Source: CAZLYF01 sp964586835
GTDB lineage: Bacteria; Bacillota; Clostridia; Christensenellales; Aristaeellaceae
Direction: 5' to 3'
DNA: 64,000 nt
Assembly: GCA_964586835.1 (NCBI GenBank)
Contig: CAZPIC010000002.1
Location: forward strand, 1-64,000
Position 1 is the first letter of the stretch, and every line of letters starts with the position of its first letter. Below the pieces are notes generated by a model. It had not been told where the DNA came from and did no database searches. It was given only the letters and a program-made list of their open reading frames with translations. Positions 33,815 through 43,053 of this stretch are shown piece after piece. The translations under genes and the position numbers were made by a program.

Positions 33815-34522
33815 TTACTGAAGGGTAAAGACGAGCGTTACGCCGGCGGTCACGGACACGCCTCCGGAAATGATTGCAGTGCCCTTGGCCTCCGCCGCTA
33901 TCAGGTTCATGTCGTTTCGAATCCCGTAACCCCCGTAGTACATGTCGCTTTGAGCAGATACAAGCTCGCCAAGCTCCTTCCCGGCCGCCGCCGCCAGCAC
34001 GGCTGCCTTGGCGTTCCCGTCCTCAAACGCAAGCGCCAGCGCCTTCTCTTGGGCTTGTGAGCTCTGGCTGCTTGAAAAGCTGAGCCCGTAGATCGTATTT
34101 GCACCGGCTGTTGACGCGCCATCGATGACCGCACCGATAAGCGACAGGTCCCGTATCGTGACGGAGAGCATGTTGCTGACCTCATAACGCACATCCAAAA
34201 GGCTTGACGCGTAGCTGATGAGGCTGTCGCCAGTATTGAACAGTACGTTGTACTGGCTGGTCACGATATCTTCCTTCGGAATGCCCAGGGCCAGGAGCGC
34301 GTCGAGAATCCCATGCAGGATGACGTCATTCTTCTGCTGCGCCTCAACCACGGTCTTGGCCTTGGTGCTGGCGCCGATCTGGATGTCCGCAATGTCCGCC
34401 AGCAGGGATACGGCAGCGGTTCCATACACAGTCACCGTAGCCCCCGAAGAGTCTGCCTGCACCGGAGTCATCAGGAGGAAGGCCAACGCCAGGGCGAGGC
34501 CGGCTGCCAGAAACTTTTTCAT
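33815..34522 (-). CDS. Secreted SIMPL-domain (DUF541) protein
   Basis: 235 residues: a signal peptide (KKFLAAGLALALAFLLMTPVQA) and then a SIMPL/YggE-type domain, recognised by TVTVYGTAAVSLLADIADIQIG, KNDVILHGILDALLALGIPKEDI and NTIYGLSFSSSQSSQAQEKALALAFEDG parts. Function of the family is poorly known; links to oxidative stress and envelope complexes exist. A start with AAGGAAAG upstream is used; the upstream part of a longer frame overlaps the neighbouring gene and is not a real start. It may belong with the secreted protein and MMPL exporter upstream. Confidence 0.82.
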   Translation of the reverse strand: MKKFLAAGLALALAFLLMTPVQADSSGATVTVYGTAAVSLLADIADIQIGASTKAKTVVEAQQKNDVILHGILDALLALGIPKEDIVTSQYNVLFNTGDSLISYASSLLDVRYEVSNMLSVTIRDLSLIGAVIDGASTAGANTIYGLSFSSSQSSQAQEKALALAFEDGNAKAAVLAAAAGKELGELVSAQSDMYYGGYGIRNDMNLIAAEAKGTAIISGGVSVTAGVTLVFTLQ

Positions 34523-34649
34523 CATTCTTTCCTTCTTTCTTTCTGGATCTGATGGCGGCGTCGCCGTGCAACGAGGCTTCCGAACCGTCACCTCATCCAA
34601 CGAAACGCACGGAAGGATCCCTGCAAACACCGCAGGCCTTTCCATCGAC

Positions 34650-35573
34650 TCATCCACCAAAGAGTTTCCGGACCCTGTCCCACAGCGTTTCCTCAGGGAC
34701 CTGTGTCTCTTCTTTGTTTTGTGGATGTGGATCCCTTTGGGAAATACCGTCACACAACAGGACGAACTGAACCATTTGGACCTTGCCATTGCGGCTGTCC
34801 GCAAAGGATTCTGAGGGGCTGCCGCTGAAATCCTTCAAAAACCCATCAATGAAACCACCCGCCATCGTCGCAAGGGGAGAGCTTGCGAGCCTTCCCTCCG
34901 CCATTTTGCGGATCATGTCCGCATCCATGGTCGCCTTTACGCCGACCGCCTGAATCCCGTCCATAAAGAAATCATGGACATCAGCTGTCACGGTATAGTG
35001 TGCCTCCATCCCAGAAAAAACCTGAAAGTTTAGCACCCTGTTGCCCCCTGAAAGGGCGACGGACGCATGCTCAGCTTGTACATCCAGGCAGCGGTCGCCA
35101 TCAAGAGTCACGGTTAACTGAAGAACGCTTCCTTCTGTGAATGCAGCAAAGCGTGGATCCGGCATGACATCGATATCGATCTGAAGCCGGCCCTCCACGC
35201 CGGAGAGCAGGGCTGCATGGATCTGCCTGCCATCCAGGCTGTAGGCAATCCGAAGTTGCCACGGAAGCTCGGTACTCTCCGGAATCCCCTGGTAATAGAA
35301 CCTGCCTGCGTCCATGGTGAAGCTCACCATCTCCTCTTCATAGGTAAGGGCTTCTGATCCGCTCAGGCTCTCAACGGAAAGATACTGTCCATAATCCATC
35401 ACCTGAGCCCTCTGCTCGGACTCAAACGCATTGACGATATATACAGCACGGGGCGCCCCATCAGCGGAGAGACGGGCATAGACCACCTCGTCCTTTGCGA
35501 CCTGCCCGGCTGCCGACACCGACACCGCCACGAGCAAAGAAGCTGTCAGAAGGGCAAAAGAGCGTTTGATCAT
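34650..35573 (-). CDS. Secreted protein of unknown function, cotranscribed with MMPL exporter
   Basis: 307 residues with a signal peptide (KRSFALLTASLLVAVSVSAAG) and a mostly beta-type, acidic soluble body with no recognised domain; the C-terminal ~40 residues are charged. It overlaps the MMPL stop by 4 bp, so translation is coupled and the protein probably works with the exporter, for example as an extracellular partner or a substrate chaperone. That role is inferred from position. No membrane helix is seen besides the signal. Confidence 0.7.
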   Translation of the reverse strand: MIKRSFALLTASLLVAVSVSAAGQVAKDEVVYARLSADGAPRAVYIVNAFESEQRAQVMDYGQYLSVESLSGSEALTYEEEMVSFTMDAGRFYYQGIPESTELPWQLRIAYSLDGRQIHAALLSGVEGRLQIDIDVMPDPRFAAFTEGSVLQLTVTLDGDRCLDVQAEHASVALSGGNRVLNFQVFSGMEAHYTVTADVHDFFMDGIQAVGVKATMDADMIRKMAEGRLASSPLATMAGGFIDGFLKDFSGSPSESFADSRNGKVQMVQFVLLCDGISQRDPHPQNKEETQVPEETLWDRVRKLFGG

Positions 35574-37618
35574 GACACTTTCCTCCTGAGTCTATGAAAA
35601 CTGGTTTTGCTGATCAGGGCATCAAACCAGATCAACAGATGGGGAAGAACAAGCAACACCATGCCGGCTGATAGGATGGCTCCCCGGCCGACGACCTCTC
35701 CCAACTGACTGATGATCCCATTGTTCACTGCCGCGAGCTTCAGCGCATACCCGGCAATGATCAGGACGAAGGCAGGTGGCAGGATGGCCGGCGCACACAG
35801 CGAGAGCGCGCGCGCAGCCGCCTTGCGTTTCTCCAGGGACCTTCGTCCCTCCAGGTAGCGTTGCGCGAGCAGGATGCCATAGTCTACCGTAGCGCCAAGC
35901 TGCACCGAGCTTACAATCAGGTATCCGATGTAGTTCATGCGCTCGCCAAAGAAGTAGGGAAAGGACATGTTCAGCCATACCGACCCTTCTATGGACAGGA
36001 GAAGCAGAATGGGAATGACCGGGTTTTTAAACGTGATCAGCAGCACCAGGAAAATGGCTAACGCCCCTGCAAGCAGCACCTTCGTACTGTCCTTCACGAT
36101 GGTCTCTTTCAGGTCCGCATTGACCACGCTTTGCCCCAGGAGATGCGTATCCTGCCCGAAGGCCTCCGCCGTAAGCCTGCGGATCTCGTTCACAGCCTCA
36201 AAGGCTTCCGGGCTTTCTTCCTCCGCGTCAAGGTACAGGATGATTCTTTCATACCCGCCTGACATGAACCGGGCAGCGTCATCGGCGGACAGCATCTCAG
36301 GGGGAATCTGGTTTCCCACTGCTGAAGCGTAGGATACAATCCCCGTCACCGGGGTGAGTGCAGACAGCTGTTCTCCAAGAGATGCTGTCACCGCCCTGTT
36401 TCCCTCCGGCACCATCAGCAACAGGGGCTGTCCAGAAGGAAAAAGTCGGTCGATCTTCTCCGCTTCCAGCGCGGTTGACGAGCCTTCGCTGTGCATCCCC
36501 GCCGAGCCATACAAAAACCGGTTGTTGGCCTGTCCAAGGTAGGCTGGCACAAGCAGGATCAGGACCAGCACGGCGAAGACCGTCATGCGGGGAACCCGAG
36601 CCCCCATCCTGGCAAAGGAGGGGAGCAACGGACGGTGTTCCGTTTTTTCCAGAAGCCTGGCACAGCTGACCGTCGCGGCAGGCAGGAAGAACATCACGCT
36701 CACATAGCTTAAAACCACGCCCTTGGCCAGCACGAGGCCCATGTCAACACCCAGTCCAAACCTCATGACCAGCAGGGCGAGAAAGCCAAATACAGTCGTT
36801 GCGGCGCTGGCTGCGACCGAAGAAGCCGCCTTGCGCATCGCCTCTGCCATGGCATCGTGCACCCCCATGCCCTCCGCCCTGCACTCCGAAAAGCGGTGTA
36901 GAAGAAAAACCGCGTAGTCAATGGAAACCGCAAGCTGCAACACCGCCGAGCAGGCTCGCGTGATAAAGGAAATCCTTCCAAACAGGATGTTGCTGCCTTC
37001 ATTGACAAGGATGGCGGCGCCGATAGCCATCAAAAACAGGAGAGGCTCCAGCCAGTGCCGGGTGGAAAGCAGAAGAATGAGCAAGGCCAGCGGAAGCACG
37101 TAGACCATGATGGAAGAGACTTCCTTCATCGTGACGGTCCTCAGCCGTGCCTGATTAGCGGCTTCACCCTTGTACAAAGCCTCCGGATACCGTTCCGAGA
37201 TCTGGCTGAGCGCGTCAGCTGCGTGCACAGACTCCACCGTCAACTGAAACAGTGGCCCTCCGCCCGCATAGAAGCTTGACAGGAGGTCCGGATCGATCAT
37301 GTCCGGCGGGGTGGCGCGCAGGTCGGTGGCGTCGTCCAGCCACAGCACCTCGCTGACATAGGGCAGCGCAGCCAGCTCCGCTTTGACAGCCGGTCCCTGA
37401 TTCAGCTCTGTATCAGGGACGTAGACCTGCAGGTTGGGGAGCCGCTCGCCAACAACCTTCAGCGCTATGGCAGAGGGTGAATCCTCCGGAAGATATCCCT
37501 CAAGGTCGTAGCTGACCACGACATGGGGTATCAGCGCCAGGCTGCCTGCACATAAAACCACAGTCAGCGCAAGCACCAGCCTGCGCCGACGAATGACCGC
37601 TTCGCAGAGTTTTTTCAT
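35570..37618 (-). CDS. MMPL/RND-family exporter
   Basis: Large multi-pass membrane protein of the MmpL/RND superfamily, 682 residues. Two repeats of the sterol-sensing-type 6-helix block are seen, each after a soluble extracellular loop: the first loop about 50-170, the second about 390-500. Typical motifs include SIDYAVFLLHRFSECRAEG in the first block and ATVDYGILLAQRYLEGR in the second, with the conserved aspartate-tyrosine pair of the proton relay. Start at MKKLCEAVI has GGGAGG seven bases upstream. It is divergent from a TetR gene and probably repressed by it. Substrate unknown; lipid-like compounds are common in the family. Confidence 0.9.
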   Translation of the reverse strand: MKKLCEAVIRRRRLVLALTVVLCAGSLALIPHVVVSYDLEGYLPEDSPSAIALKVVGERLPNLQVYVPDTELNQGPAVKAELAALPYVSEVLWLDDATDLRATPPDMIDPDLLSSFYAGGGPLFQLTVESVHAADALSQISERYPEALYKGEAANQARLRTVTMKEVSSIMVYVLPLALLILLLSTRHWLEPLLFLMAIGAAILVNEGSNILFGRISFITRACSAVLQLAVSIDYAVFLLHRFSECRAEGMGVHDAMAEAMRKAASSVAASAATTVFGFLALLVMRFGLGVDMGLVLAKGVVLSYVSVMFFLPAATVSCARLLEKTEHRPLLPSFARMGARVPRMTVFAVLVLILLVPAYLGQANNRFLYGSAGMHSEGSSTALEAEKIDRLFPSGQPLLLMVPEGNRAVTASLGEQLSALTPVTGIVSYASAVGNQIPPEMLSADDAARFMSGGYERIILYLDAEEESPEAFEAVNEIRRLTAEAFGQDTHLLGQSVVNADLKETIVKDSTKVLLAGALAIFLVLLITFKNPVIPILLLLSIEGSVWLNMSFPYFFGERMNYIGYLIVSSVQLGATVDYGILLAQRYLEGRRSLEKRKAAARALSLCAPAILPPAFVLIIAGYALKLAAVNNGIISQLGEVVGRGAILSAGMVLLVLPHLLIWFDALISKTSFHRLRRKVS

Positions 37619-37639
37619 AGAACCTCCCATCCACCTATC

Positions 37640-37678
37640 TTTACACGTGTTGATTTACGTGCACGTGTCAAGTATACT
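37640..37678. promoter_or_regulatory. Divergent TetR operator and promoter
   Basis: TTTACACGTG (37640-37649) and CACGTGTCAA (37662-37671) are inverted arms with 9 of 10 matching pairs around a 12-bp centre, a typical TetR-type operator. TTGATT (37650-37655) and TATACT (37673-37678), 17 bp apart, form the tetR promoter. TTGACA (37671-37666 on the minus strand) may serve the MMPL gene. Bound regulator would cover both promoters. Confidence 0.72.
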
Positions 37679-37760
37679 CCTGAGGGACGGAGATGCAAGA
37701 TCCGGAATGCCCCGGGTGTTCATAACTGAACAGTTTCTAAAAATTGTACAGGGAGGACTC

Positions 37761-38327
37761 ATGGCTGTTATCACCGAGGACAGGCGTAAAAAAAGGACGA
37801 CAGGGGTCCTTAAAAAAACACTGGTCTGCCTTCTTCAGAAAAAAGAATTGAAGCAAATCAGTGTCCGATCCCTGACCGATCTGGCTGATGTCAGCCGCGG
37901 CACCTTCTACCTCCACTACTCAGATATCCATGACCTCTACAACGCACTTGAAAACGATGTTGTAGAGGGAATCACTGCCATTATCACCGCGTCAACGCCT
38001 GCCAGCGACGCAGGAAATCTTCTTCCCATGATCGACGGAATCTTTGAATACCTGCGTACCCATTCGGATGTCTGCGAAGCCCTTCTCAAGACCAACAGTG
38101 CATCCTTTCTCTCCCATGTGTTCAGAAGCAATCGCCCTTCCGACCCTCATGCGTGGCGGAGGCTCCCGGGCGCCAGCGACAGCGCACGCGAGTATTTTTA
38201 CAATTTTGTCTGCTATGGCTTCGCCGGTATCCTGAACAACTGGATGGCTGGAGGAAAGGTCGAAAACCCGCGGGAGGTTTCCGAAACCGTCATCCAGCTC
38301 ATTTCCAGTCTGATCAAGTTCGACTGA
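37761..38327 (+). CDS. TetR/AcrR-family transcriptional regulator
   Basis: 188 residues with the TetR N-terminal helix-turn-helix, VLKKTLVCLLQKKELKQISV then ADVSRGTFYLHYSDIHDLYN, and a ligand-binding C-terminus without recognised subtype. The start has GGGAGGACTC directly upstream; a longer frame would overlap the promoter. It is divergent to the MMPL exporter with an inverted repeat in between, so it is probably the local repressor of that exporter and of itself. Confidence 0.9.
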   Translation: MAVITEDRRKKRTTGVLKKTLVCLLQKKELKQISVRSLTDLADVSRGTFYLHYSDIHDLYNALENDVVEGITAIITASTPASDAGNLLPMIDGIFEYLRTHSDVCEALLKTNSASFLSHVFRSNRPSDPHAWRRLPGASDSAREYFYNFVCYGFAGILNNWMAGGKVENPREVSETVIQLISSLIKFD

Positions 38328-38424
38328 TATGGGGACAACCTTTGTCCCTTCCGGGCCGGCCTTGTTTTACAAATCCATGCCCCGGAGGTATGATGGGCAA
38401 GGCGCAGAGTGCTGCCGGGAAAGG

Positions 38425-39936
38425 GTGAGGGGCTTCGACAGAAGGCTTCAGGTGTTCAGCCGCGGGCTTGTGCTTGCATTGCTGATCCTGCCCATCGTGT
38501 ATGCCGCGACGCGTCTTGATCGCGCAGCGATTCAGGAAGGAAGGGGGGCTTCAAGCTCCGACCTCTCTTCCTTTCCTTTTCCTGAGGCGCTTGACAGCTA
38601 TCGCTATGCCCTGGTCTTTCACCCGGACACCCACCGCCTGGCGCTCACGATGGACCTACAGATGATGAACCGTACGGACGAGGATCTTCATGACCTGGTC
38701 CTCCGTACCTATGCGGGCGCCTTCTCCCAGGCGCAGACGAGTCCAGCCGCAGGCGAAGGCCTTTTTGATGCCTGTTACCCTAACGGCTTTTCACCCGGCG
38801 ACATCCTGGTCCACGATACACGCTGGAATGGCGAGGCGGTCCCTGCTTATTTTGAAGACGAAGCCCGGACGGTCCTGCGTATTGCCATTGCGTCCCTGCG
38901 ACCGGGAGACTGGGGGACACTCACGCTGCGTTGCGTGCTGACAGTCCCTGACTGCCTTTACCGGTTCGGGCGCACCGAAGGGATCTGGATGTTTGGCAAC
39001 TGCCTTCCCATCCTCTCACAGATCGAGGGCGGTCAGTGGCGGCAGGACCCCTATGTCTCCATTGGAGATCCCTTTGTCTCCAACTGCGCTGACTACGAGG
39101 TCTCCCTGTCCCTGCCCCCAGGGTATTCCTGTGCCGCAACAGCGCCTCTTTCAAGCGGCGGCGGAAGCGTTTCTCCCCTGCTTGAAGGGCAGGTCCGTGC
39201 AGCGAGGGATTTCGCGCTGGCGATCTTCAAGGATTATGCAGTGCGTGAGGGGATGGCCGGTCACGTCCGCGTAGTCTCATGGGCTGCGGATGCCCAAAGT
39301 GCGCAAGTCGCCCTCGACTTTGCTGTGTCCGCTCTCTCATCTTATTCCAAACGCTACGGGCCTTACCCTTGGCCATGCTTCACGCTGGTTCAGACGCCTT
39401 TCCCCTTTTCGGGAATGGAGTACCCGGCGCTGGCGTTTATCGGAGCCCAGCTCTACGCTGAGGATCAGGAGGACAGCCTGGAACTGACCATCGCCCACGA
39501 AACTGCCCACCAGTGGTTCTACGCGCTGGTGGGGTCCGACCAGTACAGGCAGGCCTGGCAGGATGAGGCCCTGTGTGAATACGCGATGCTTGCATATGTT
39601 CTTGAGCGCTACGGCGTCTCCGCCTTTGAAAACCTGAGCGCGCTTAGGGTGGACGCACCGATGCGGCAGCCTGTCCGAGAAGGGATCTCGCCGGCAAGCC
39701 CGCTCGACGACTTTTTGGACCTTGCTGAATATGTGGCGGTCGTTTACGGCCGCGGCGCGGCTGCCATGCAGGCCATCGACCTGGACACGGGGGGTTTTGA
39801 CGCGTTTCTCAGAGAGTATGTCCGCCAGAATGCCTTTGGCTTTGCAAGCCGGGAGGATTTTTCCACGCTGCTGAACAGCTTTTTCTCAAAGGACCTCACG
39901 CCGCTTCTGTCCGACTACTTAGACGCCCTTCCGTGA
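38425..39936 (+). CDS. M1-family zinc metallopeptidase
   Basis: Peptidase of the M1 (gluzincin) family with one N-terminal membrane segment or uncleaved signal (VFSRGLVLALLILPIVYA). The exopeptidase motif is GMEYPALAF and the zinc site HETAHQWF with the downstream glutamate in WQDEALCEYA, all intact. About 503 residues; the usual C-terminal helical domain of long aminopeptidases is missing. It probably acts outside the membrane. The start is uncertain: GTG overlapping the stop of a short frame is chosen; in-frame ATG codons at 38329 and 38377 lack good ribosome sites. A 4-gene envelope cluster follows. Confidence 0.8.
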   Translation: MRGFDRRLQVFSRGLVLALLILPIVYAATRLDRAAIQEGRGASSSDLSSFPFPEALDSYRYALVFHPDTHRLALTMDLQMMNRTDEDLHDLVLRTYAGAFSQAQTSPAAGEGLFDACYPNGFSPGDILVHDTRWNGEAVPAYFEDEARTVLRIAIASLRPGDWGTLTLRCVLTVPDCLYRFGRTEGIWMFGNCLPILSQIEGGQWRQDPYVSIGDPFVSNCADYEVSLSLPPGYSCAATAPLSSGGGSVSPLLEGQVRAARDFALAIFKDYAVREGMAGHVRVVSWAADAQSAQVALDFAVSALSSYSKRYGPYPWPCFTLVQTPFPFSGMEYPALAFIGAQLYAEDQEDSLELTIAHETAHQWFYALVGSDQYRQAWQDEALCEYAMLAYVLERYGVSAFENLSALRVDAPMRQPVREGISPASPLDDFLDLAEYVAVVYGRGAAAMQAIDLDTGGFDAFLREYVRQNAFGFASREDFSTLLNSFFSKDLTPLLSDYLDALP

Positions 39937-39959
39937 CGCGGTGAAGGAGCCACAGCCCG

Positions 39960-41072
39960 ATGGATATTTCTGATATGATCGTGCTGATCCCCGCCCTGAA
40001 ACCTCAGGAGACGCTTGTCGACTACGTGGGCAAGCTGGTCAGCCACGGTCCAAAGCATGTTCTGGTGGTCGACGACGGGTCAGGCCCAGCGTTTGCGTCC
40101 CTGTTTGAAAAGATCGCAGGGCATGGGCGCTGCACCGTGCTGGGGTATCCACTCAACCAGGGCAAGGGTCACGCGCTCAAACATGGGATCGCCCACACCC
40201 TTGCCCAGTTCCCGGATGCAGCTGGGATCGTGACAGCGGACGCGGATGGTCAGCATACCGTGAAGGATGTCCTGAGGCTAGCCGACGCTCTGGCAGAACG
40301 GCCCACGGACTTGATCCTAGGGTCAAGAGACTTATCAGGACGGAGCGTCCCGCTGAAAAGCCAGCTTGGCAACCGGCTCACCAGCCTCTTCTTCGCCCTC
40401 CTCTACGGCCGCTGGCTCCCGGATACCCAGACAGGGCTGCGCGCCTTTTCCATGGACCTCGCGGACTTCATGGTTGGGGTTCCGGGCGCTCGCTACGAGT
40501 ATGAAATGAACGTTCTCATTCGCTGTGCGAGCAGGCATATCAGATTCTACCTGGTACCGATCGAGACGGTTTACATCGGTGGCAACGAGAGTTCCCACTT
40601 TCGCCCACTCAGGGACTCGGCAAGGATTTACTGGAATCTCTTTCGCAATTTTTTGGGATTTGCGTCATCCAGCGCCCTCTCCACAGTCATTGACGTCGTC
40701 CTGTTTACCGTGTTGGACAGGTTCCTACTGCCCGCTATCCTCGCAGACCTCTCGAAAACAGTTCTGTGGGGGATCTCCCTCCCGGTCCTGTTAGCGACCG
40801 CTCTGGCCAGGCTGTGCTCGGCCTTTTTCAACTACGGCTATAACCGTTCCCTGGTATTCAAGGCCACAGACCTTAAGGATTCGCTGGCCAGGTATATTCT
40901 GCTTTGCGTCTGCGTGATGCTCCTGTCCGCAACCCTGGTCAGCTTTTTGTCCTCCCTGCTTTCGGCAAACAGAACCCTCGTAAAGCTCTTCGTTGATACC
41001 GCTCTGTTTTTCGTTAACTACCGCGTCCAGAGATCCTGGGTATTCCGGGATAAATCTACCGGGGAGGCATGA
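39960..41072 (+). CDS. GT2 glycosyltransferase fused to a GtrA membrane domain
   Basis: 370 residues. The first ~215 are a GT2 dolichol-phosphate-mannose-synthase-like transferase with VLIPALKP, VVDDGS, the DADGQHTVKDVL segment and RYEYEMNVLIRCASRHI. The last ~150 are a GtrA domain with four membrane helices (FLGFASSSALSTVIDVVLF, then YNRSLVF and YRVQRSWVF ends). This fusion builds or moves undecaprenyl-linked sugars in the membrane for wall or teichoic-type glycosylation. It follows the M1 gene after 23 bp and overlaps the next gene by 4 bp at the earlier start. Confidence 0.9.
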   Translation: MDISDMIVLIPALKPQETLVDYVGKLVSHGPKHVLVVDDGSGPAFASLFEKIAGHGRCTVLGYPLNQGKGHALKHGIAHTLAQFPDAAGIVTADADGQHTVKDVLRLADALAERPTDLILGSRDLSGRSVPLKSQLGNRLTSLFFALLYGRWLPDTQTGLRAFSMDLADFMVGVPGARYEYEMNVLIRCASRHIRFYLVPIETVYIGGNESSHFRPLRDSARIYWNLFRNFLGFASSSALSTVIDVVLFTVLDRFLLPAILADLSKTVLWGISLPVLLATALARLCSAFFNYGYNRSLVFKATDLKDSLARYILLCVCVMLLSATLVSFLSSLLSANRTLVKLFVDTALFFVNYRVQRSWVFRDKSTGEA

Positions 41073-41074
41073 GT

Positions 41075-42100
41075 ATGTCACAGAAGTCGCGCCTGGTCCT
41101 GATCATCGTAGCCCTTGCCTTTGTGCTAACACTGCCCCTGTACCTCTCCTCCGGCGCCCTTTTAGGGGAGGCCAAGTTCAGGCTGCTTGAAGAGAAATGG
41201 GCGGAAGAAGACGCTGAGACACAAACGGAGGCAGGCACCCTGCGATGGTCCTTCCCCTTTCTTCCCGCGGCAAAGGCGGAAGAAGCTCCGCGCGTGACAC
41301 CGCTCCCCATCGACTTCAGCCCCGGGATGGAACTGAACCCCGATGCCTTTACGACGGAAGGCTATGAGGACGCAAGCATCAGCTTAAGTCTTGAAACCCT
41401 GGACCTCGACGGTGTGGTCTTTCGAATTGCCAGGGTGGCGATCGCGGACCCCTCCCAGCTTCGGACAGCCACTGCAGGCACCTTGACGTCCAACCGTGTG
41501 GCCCTGATCTCTTCCATGGCGTCCAGGTTCAACGCAGTCCTCGCCCTCAACGCAAACTACTACGTCAACGACCCGGCCAAAACAAGCTATGAATACCGCA
41601 TGGGCCAGCGGATCCGCAGCAAGCCCAACAGGAAGAAAGACCTGCTGATCATCGATGAAAACGGGGATTTCAACCTGTTTGTCAAGTCCGATCCCTCTCA
41701 AATCGAGGCCCTCCTCGGCGAGGGACGCCGTATCATCAATGCCTTTACCTTCGGTCCCGCGCTGGTCGTGGATGACGCTCTGCAAACGATCGACCCGGAG
41801 TACGGCTACAACCCACACGGTAGGGAGCCGCGCATCGCCATTGGCCAGACAGGGCCACTGCAATACGTGGTGGTCCTGGCTGAAGGAAGAACAGCCGCTT
41901 CCCAGGGTCTCACACAACAGGAGCTGGCCAACTTCATGTATGATCTGGGCTGCTCTCAGGCCTTCAACCTGGACGGTGGCAACTCCGCAACGCTGGTGTT
42001 TCATGGCGGCTTCTATCAGAACAAGTCCTTTTCCAACGAGCGCGCCCAGAGTGATATGATCTATTTCGCTTCCGCCATCGAACCGGAAGCCGGAGAATAG
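41075..42100 (+). CDS. Phosphodiester glycosidase (NAGPA domain) protein
   Basis: 341 residues: one N-terminal membrane helix (LVLIIVALAFVLTLPLYL), a variable stalk, and a C-terminal NAGPA domain (about 165-330) with ALNANYYV, RIAIGQTG and the diagnostic FNLDGGNSATLVF. The family hydrolyses sugar phosphodiester bonds, in bacteria likely in wall polymers such as teichoic acids or exopolysaccharides. The second of two close ATGs is used because it has GGGGAGG eight bases upstream. It sits behind a GT2-GtrA gene, consistent with work on a phosphate-linked glycan. Confidence 0.87.
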   Translation: MSQKSRLVLIIVALAFVLTLPLYLSSGALLGEAKFRLLEEKWAEEDAETQTEAGTLRWSFPFLPAAKAEEAPRVTPLPIDFSPGMELNPDAFTTEGYEDASISLSLETLDLDGVVFRIARVAIADPSQLRTATAGTLTSNRVALISSMASRFNAVLALNANYYVNDPAKTSYEYRMGQRIRSKPNRKKDLLIIDENGDFNLFVKSDPSQIEALLGEGRRIINAFTFGPALVVDDALQTIDPEYGYNPHGREPRIAIGQTGPLQYVVVLAEGRTAASQGLTQQELANFMYDLGCSQAFNLDGGNSATLVFHGGFYQNKSFSNERAQSDMIYFASAIEPEAGE

Positions 42101-42102
42101 CG

Positions 42103-43053
42103 GTGCACGAAGACGCAGTTTTTTTTACGATAGGCAGCGTACGGATTTATGCCTATGGCGCCTTCGTGGCTGCGGGCGCCCTGGCAGCCGGTGCCTTGCT
42201 CCTTTACCTGTCGTGGGGAGACGGCCGAAAAAGAACCGCATCGGCGCTTACCTGCCTCTTTGCCACGCCCCTTGGCCTCCTGTTTTCAAGGCTTCTATAC
42301 TGCGCAGGGGATGCTTCCTTCCGGGAAGTGGCCTCGCTCAAGAGCGTCATGGATCTGTCTTCCGGCGGTTATTCGATGTACGGAGCCTTCCTTGGCTTCA
42401 CTCTGGCCGCGCTTGCCTCCTCCGCGCTCGTACGCCTGAACCGCCGCGCCTTCCTCGACCTGCTGGCCCCGTCCATCATGGCTTTCGTCTTCTTCGCTCG
42501 CCTTGGAGAAGGCTTCACAGCGCTGGGTATCAGCAGGCCTTTGGTTACAGGCATGCTAAAAGAGAGCTTCCTTGCCTTCCGGGATGAATACGACGCCTAT
42601 CTGAAGACCTTTCTCCTGGAAGCTGCGGCTGCCTCTCTTCTGTGCATGGCGCTACTGCATCAGCTTCGCAGGCGCCGAAGGCACGGGGATGTGTTTTTCA
42701 GCTGGATGCTGTACTATGGCGCGGCGCAGACGTTCTTTGAAAGCCTGCGCTATGATTACCACATGCGCTTGAGCTTCATCGGCATCCAGCACATCCTGTC
42801 GGCTGTTCTGCTCGCGCTCGCCCTGCTGGTCTTCGCGAGACGGCTTCTGCGGCACCGTAACTCGCAGGCCCTGGCCCTGCTGTCCCTGGGCCTCCTGCCT
42901 CTCCTGTTCCCTGCCCTCATTGGCCTTGAGTTCATGATCGACCGCTCGTCCCTGAACAAGGGGATCCTGTATGCCGCTTATGCGCTGCTTTTGCTGATCC
43001 CCGTGGTCCTTGGCATCACCATGCGTGAAAGGGGAGACAGGCTTGGACCGTGA
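42103..43053 (+). CDS. Lgt-like membrane protein (prolipoprotein diacylglyceryl transferase family)
   Basis: 316 residues, about seven to eight membrane helices. It matches Lgt in layout: IYAYGAFVAAGALAAG, LGLLFSRLLYC, GGYSMYGAFLG, FFARLGEGFTALGISRPL, and FFESLRYDYHMRLSFIGIQHILSAV. The histidine of the HGG/IHG-type motif is missing (SMYGAF), and the conserved arginine in the ARLGEGF motif is kept. It could be a diverged transferase or a paralogue with another role. GTG start, 2 bp after the NAGPA gene. Confidence 0.75.
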   Translation: MHEDAVFFTIGSVRIYAYGAFVAAGALAAGALLLYLSWGDGRKRTASALTCLFATPLGLLFSRLLYCAGDASFREVASLKSVMDLSSGGYSMYGAFLGFTLAALASSALVRLNRRAFLDLLAPSIMAFVFFARLGEGFTALGISRPLVTGMLKESFLAFRDEYDAYLKTFLLEAAAASLLCMALLHQLRRRRRHGDVFFSWMLYYGAAQTFFESLRYDYHMRLSFIGIQHILSAVLLALALLVFARRLLRHRNSQALALLSLGLLPLLFPALIGLEFMIDRSSLNKGILYAAYALLLLIPVVLGITMRERGDRLGP

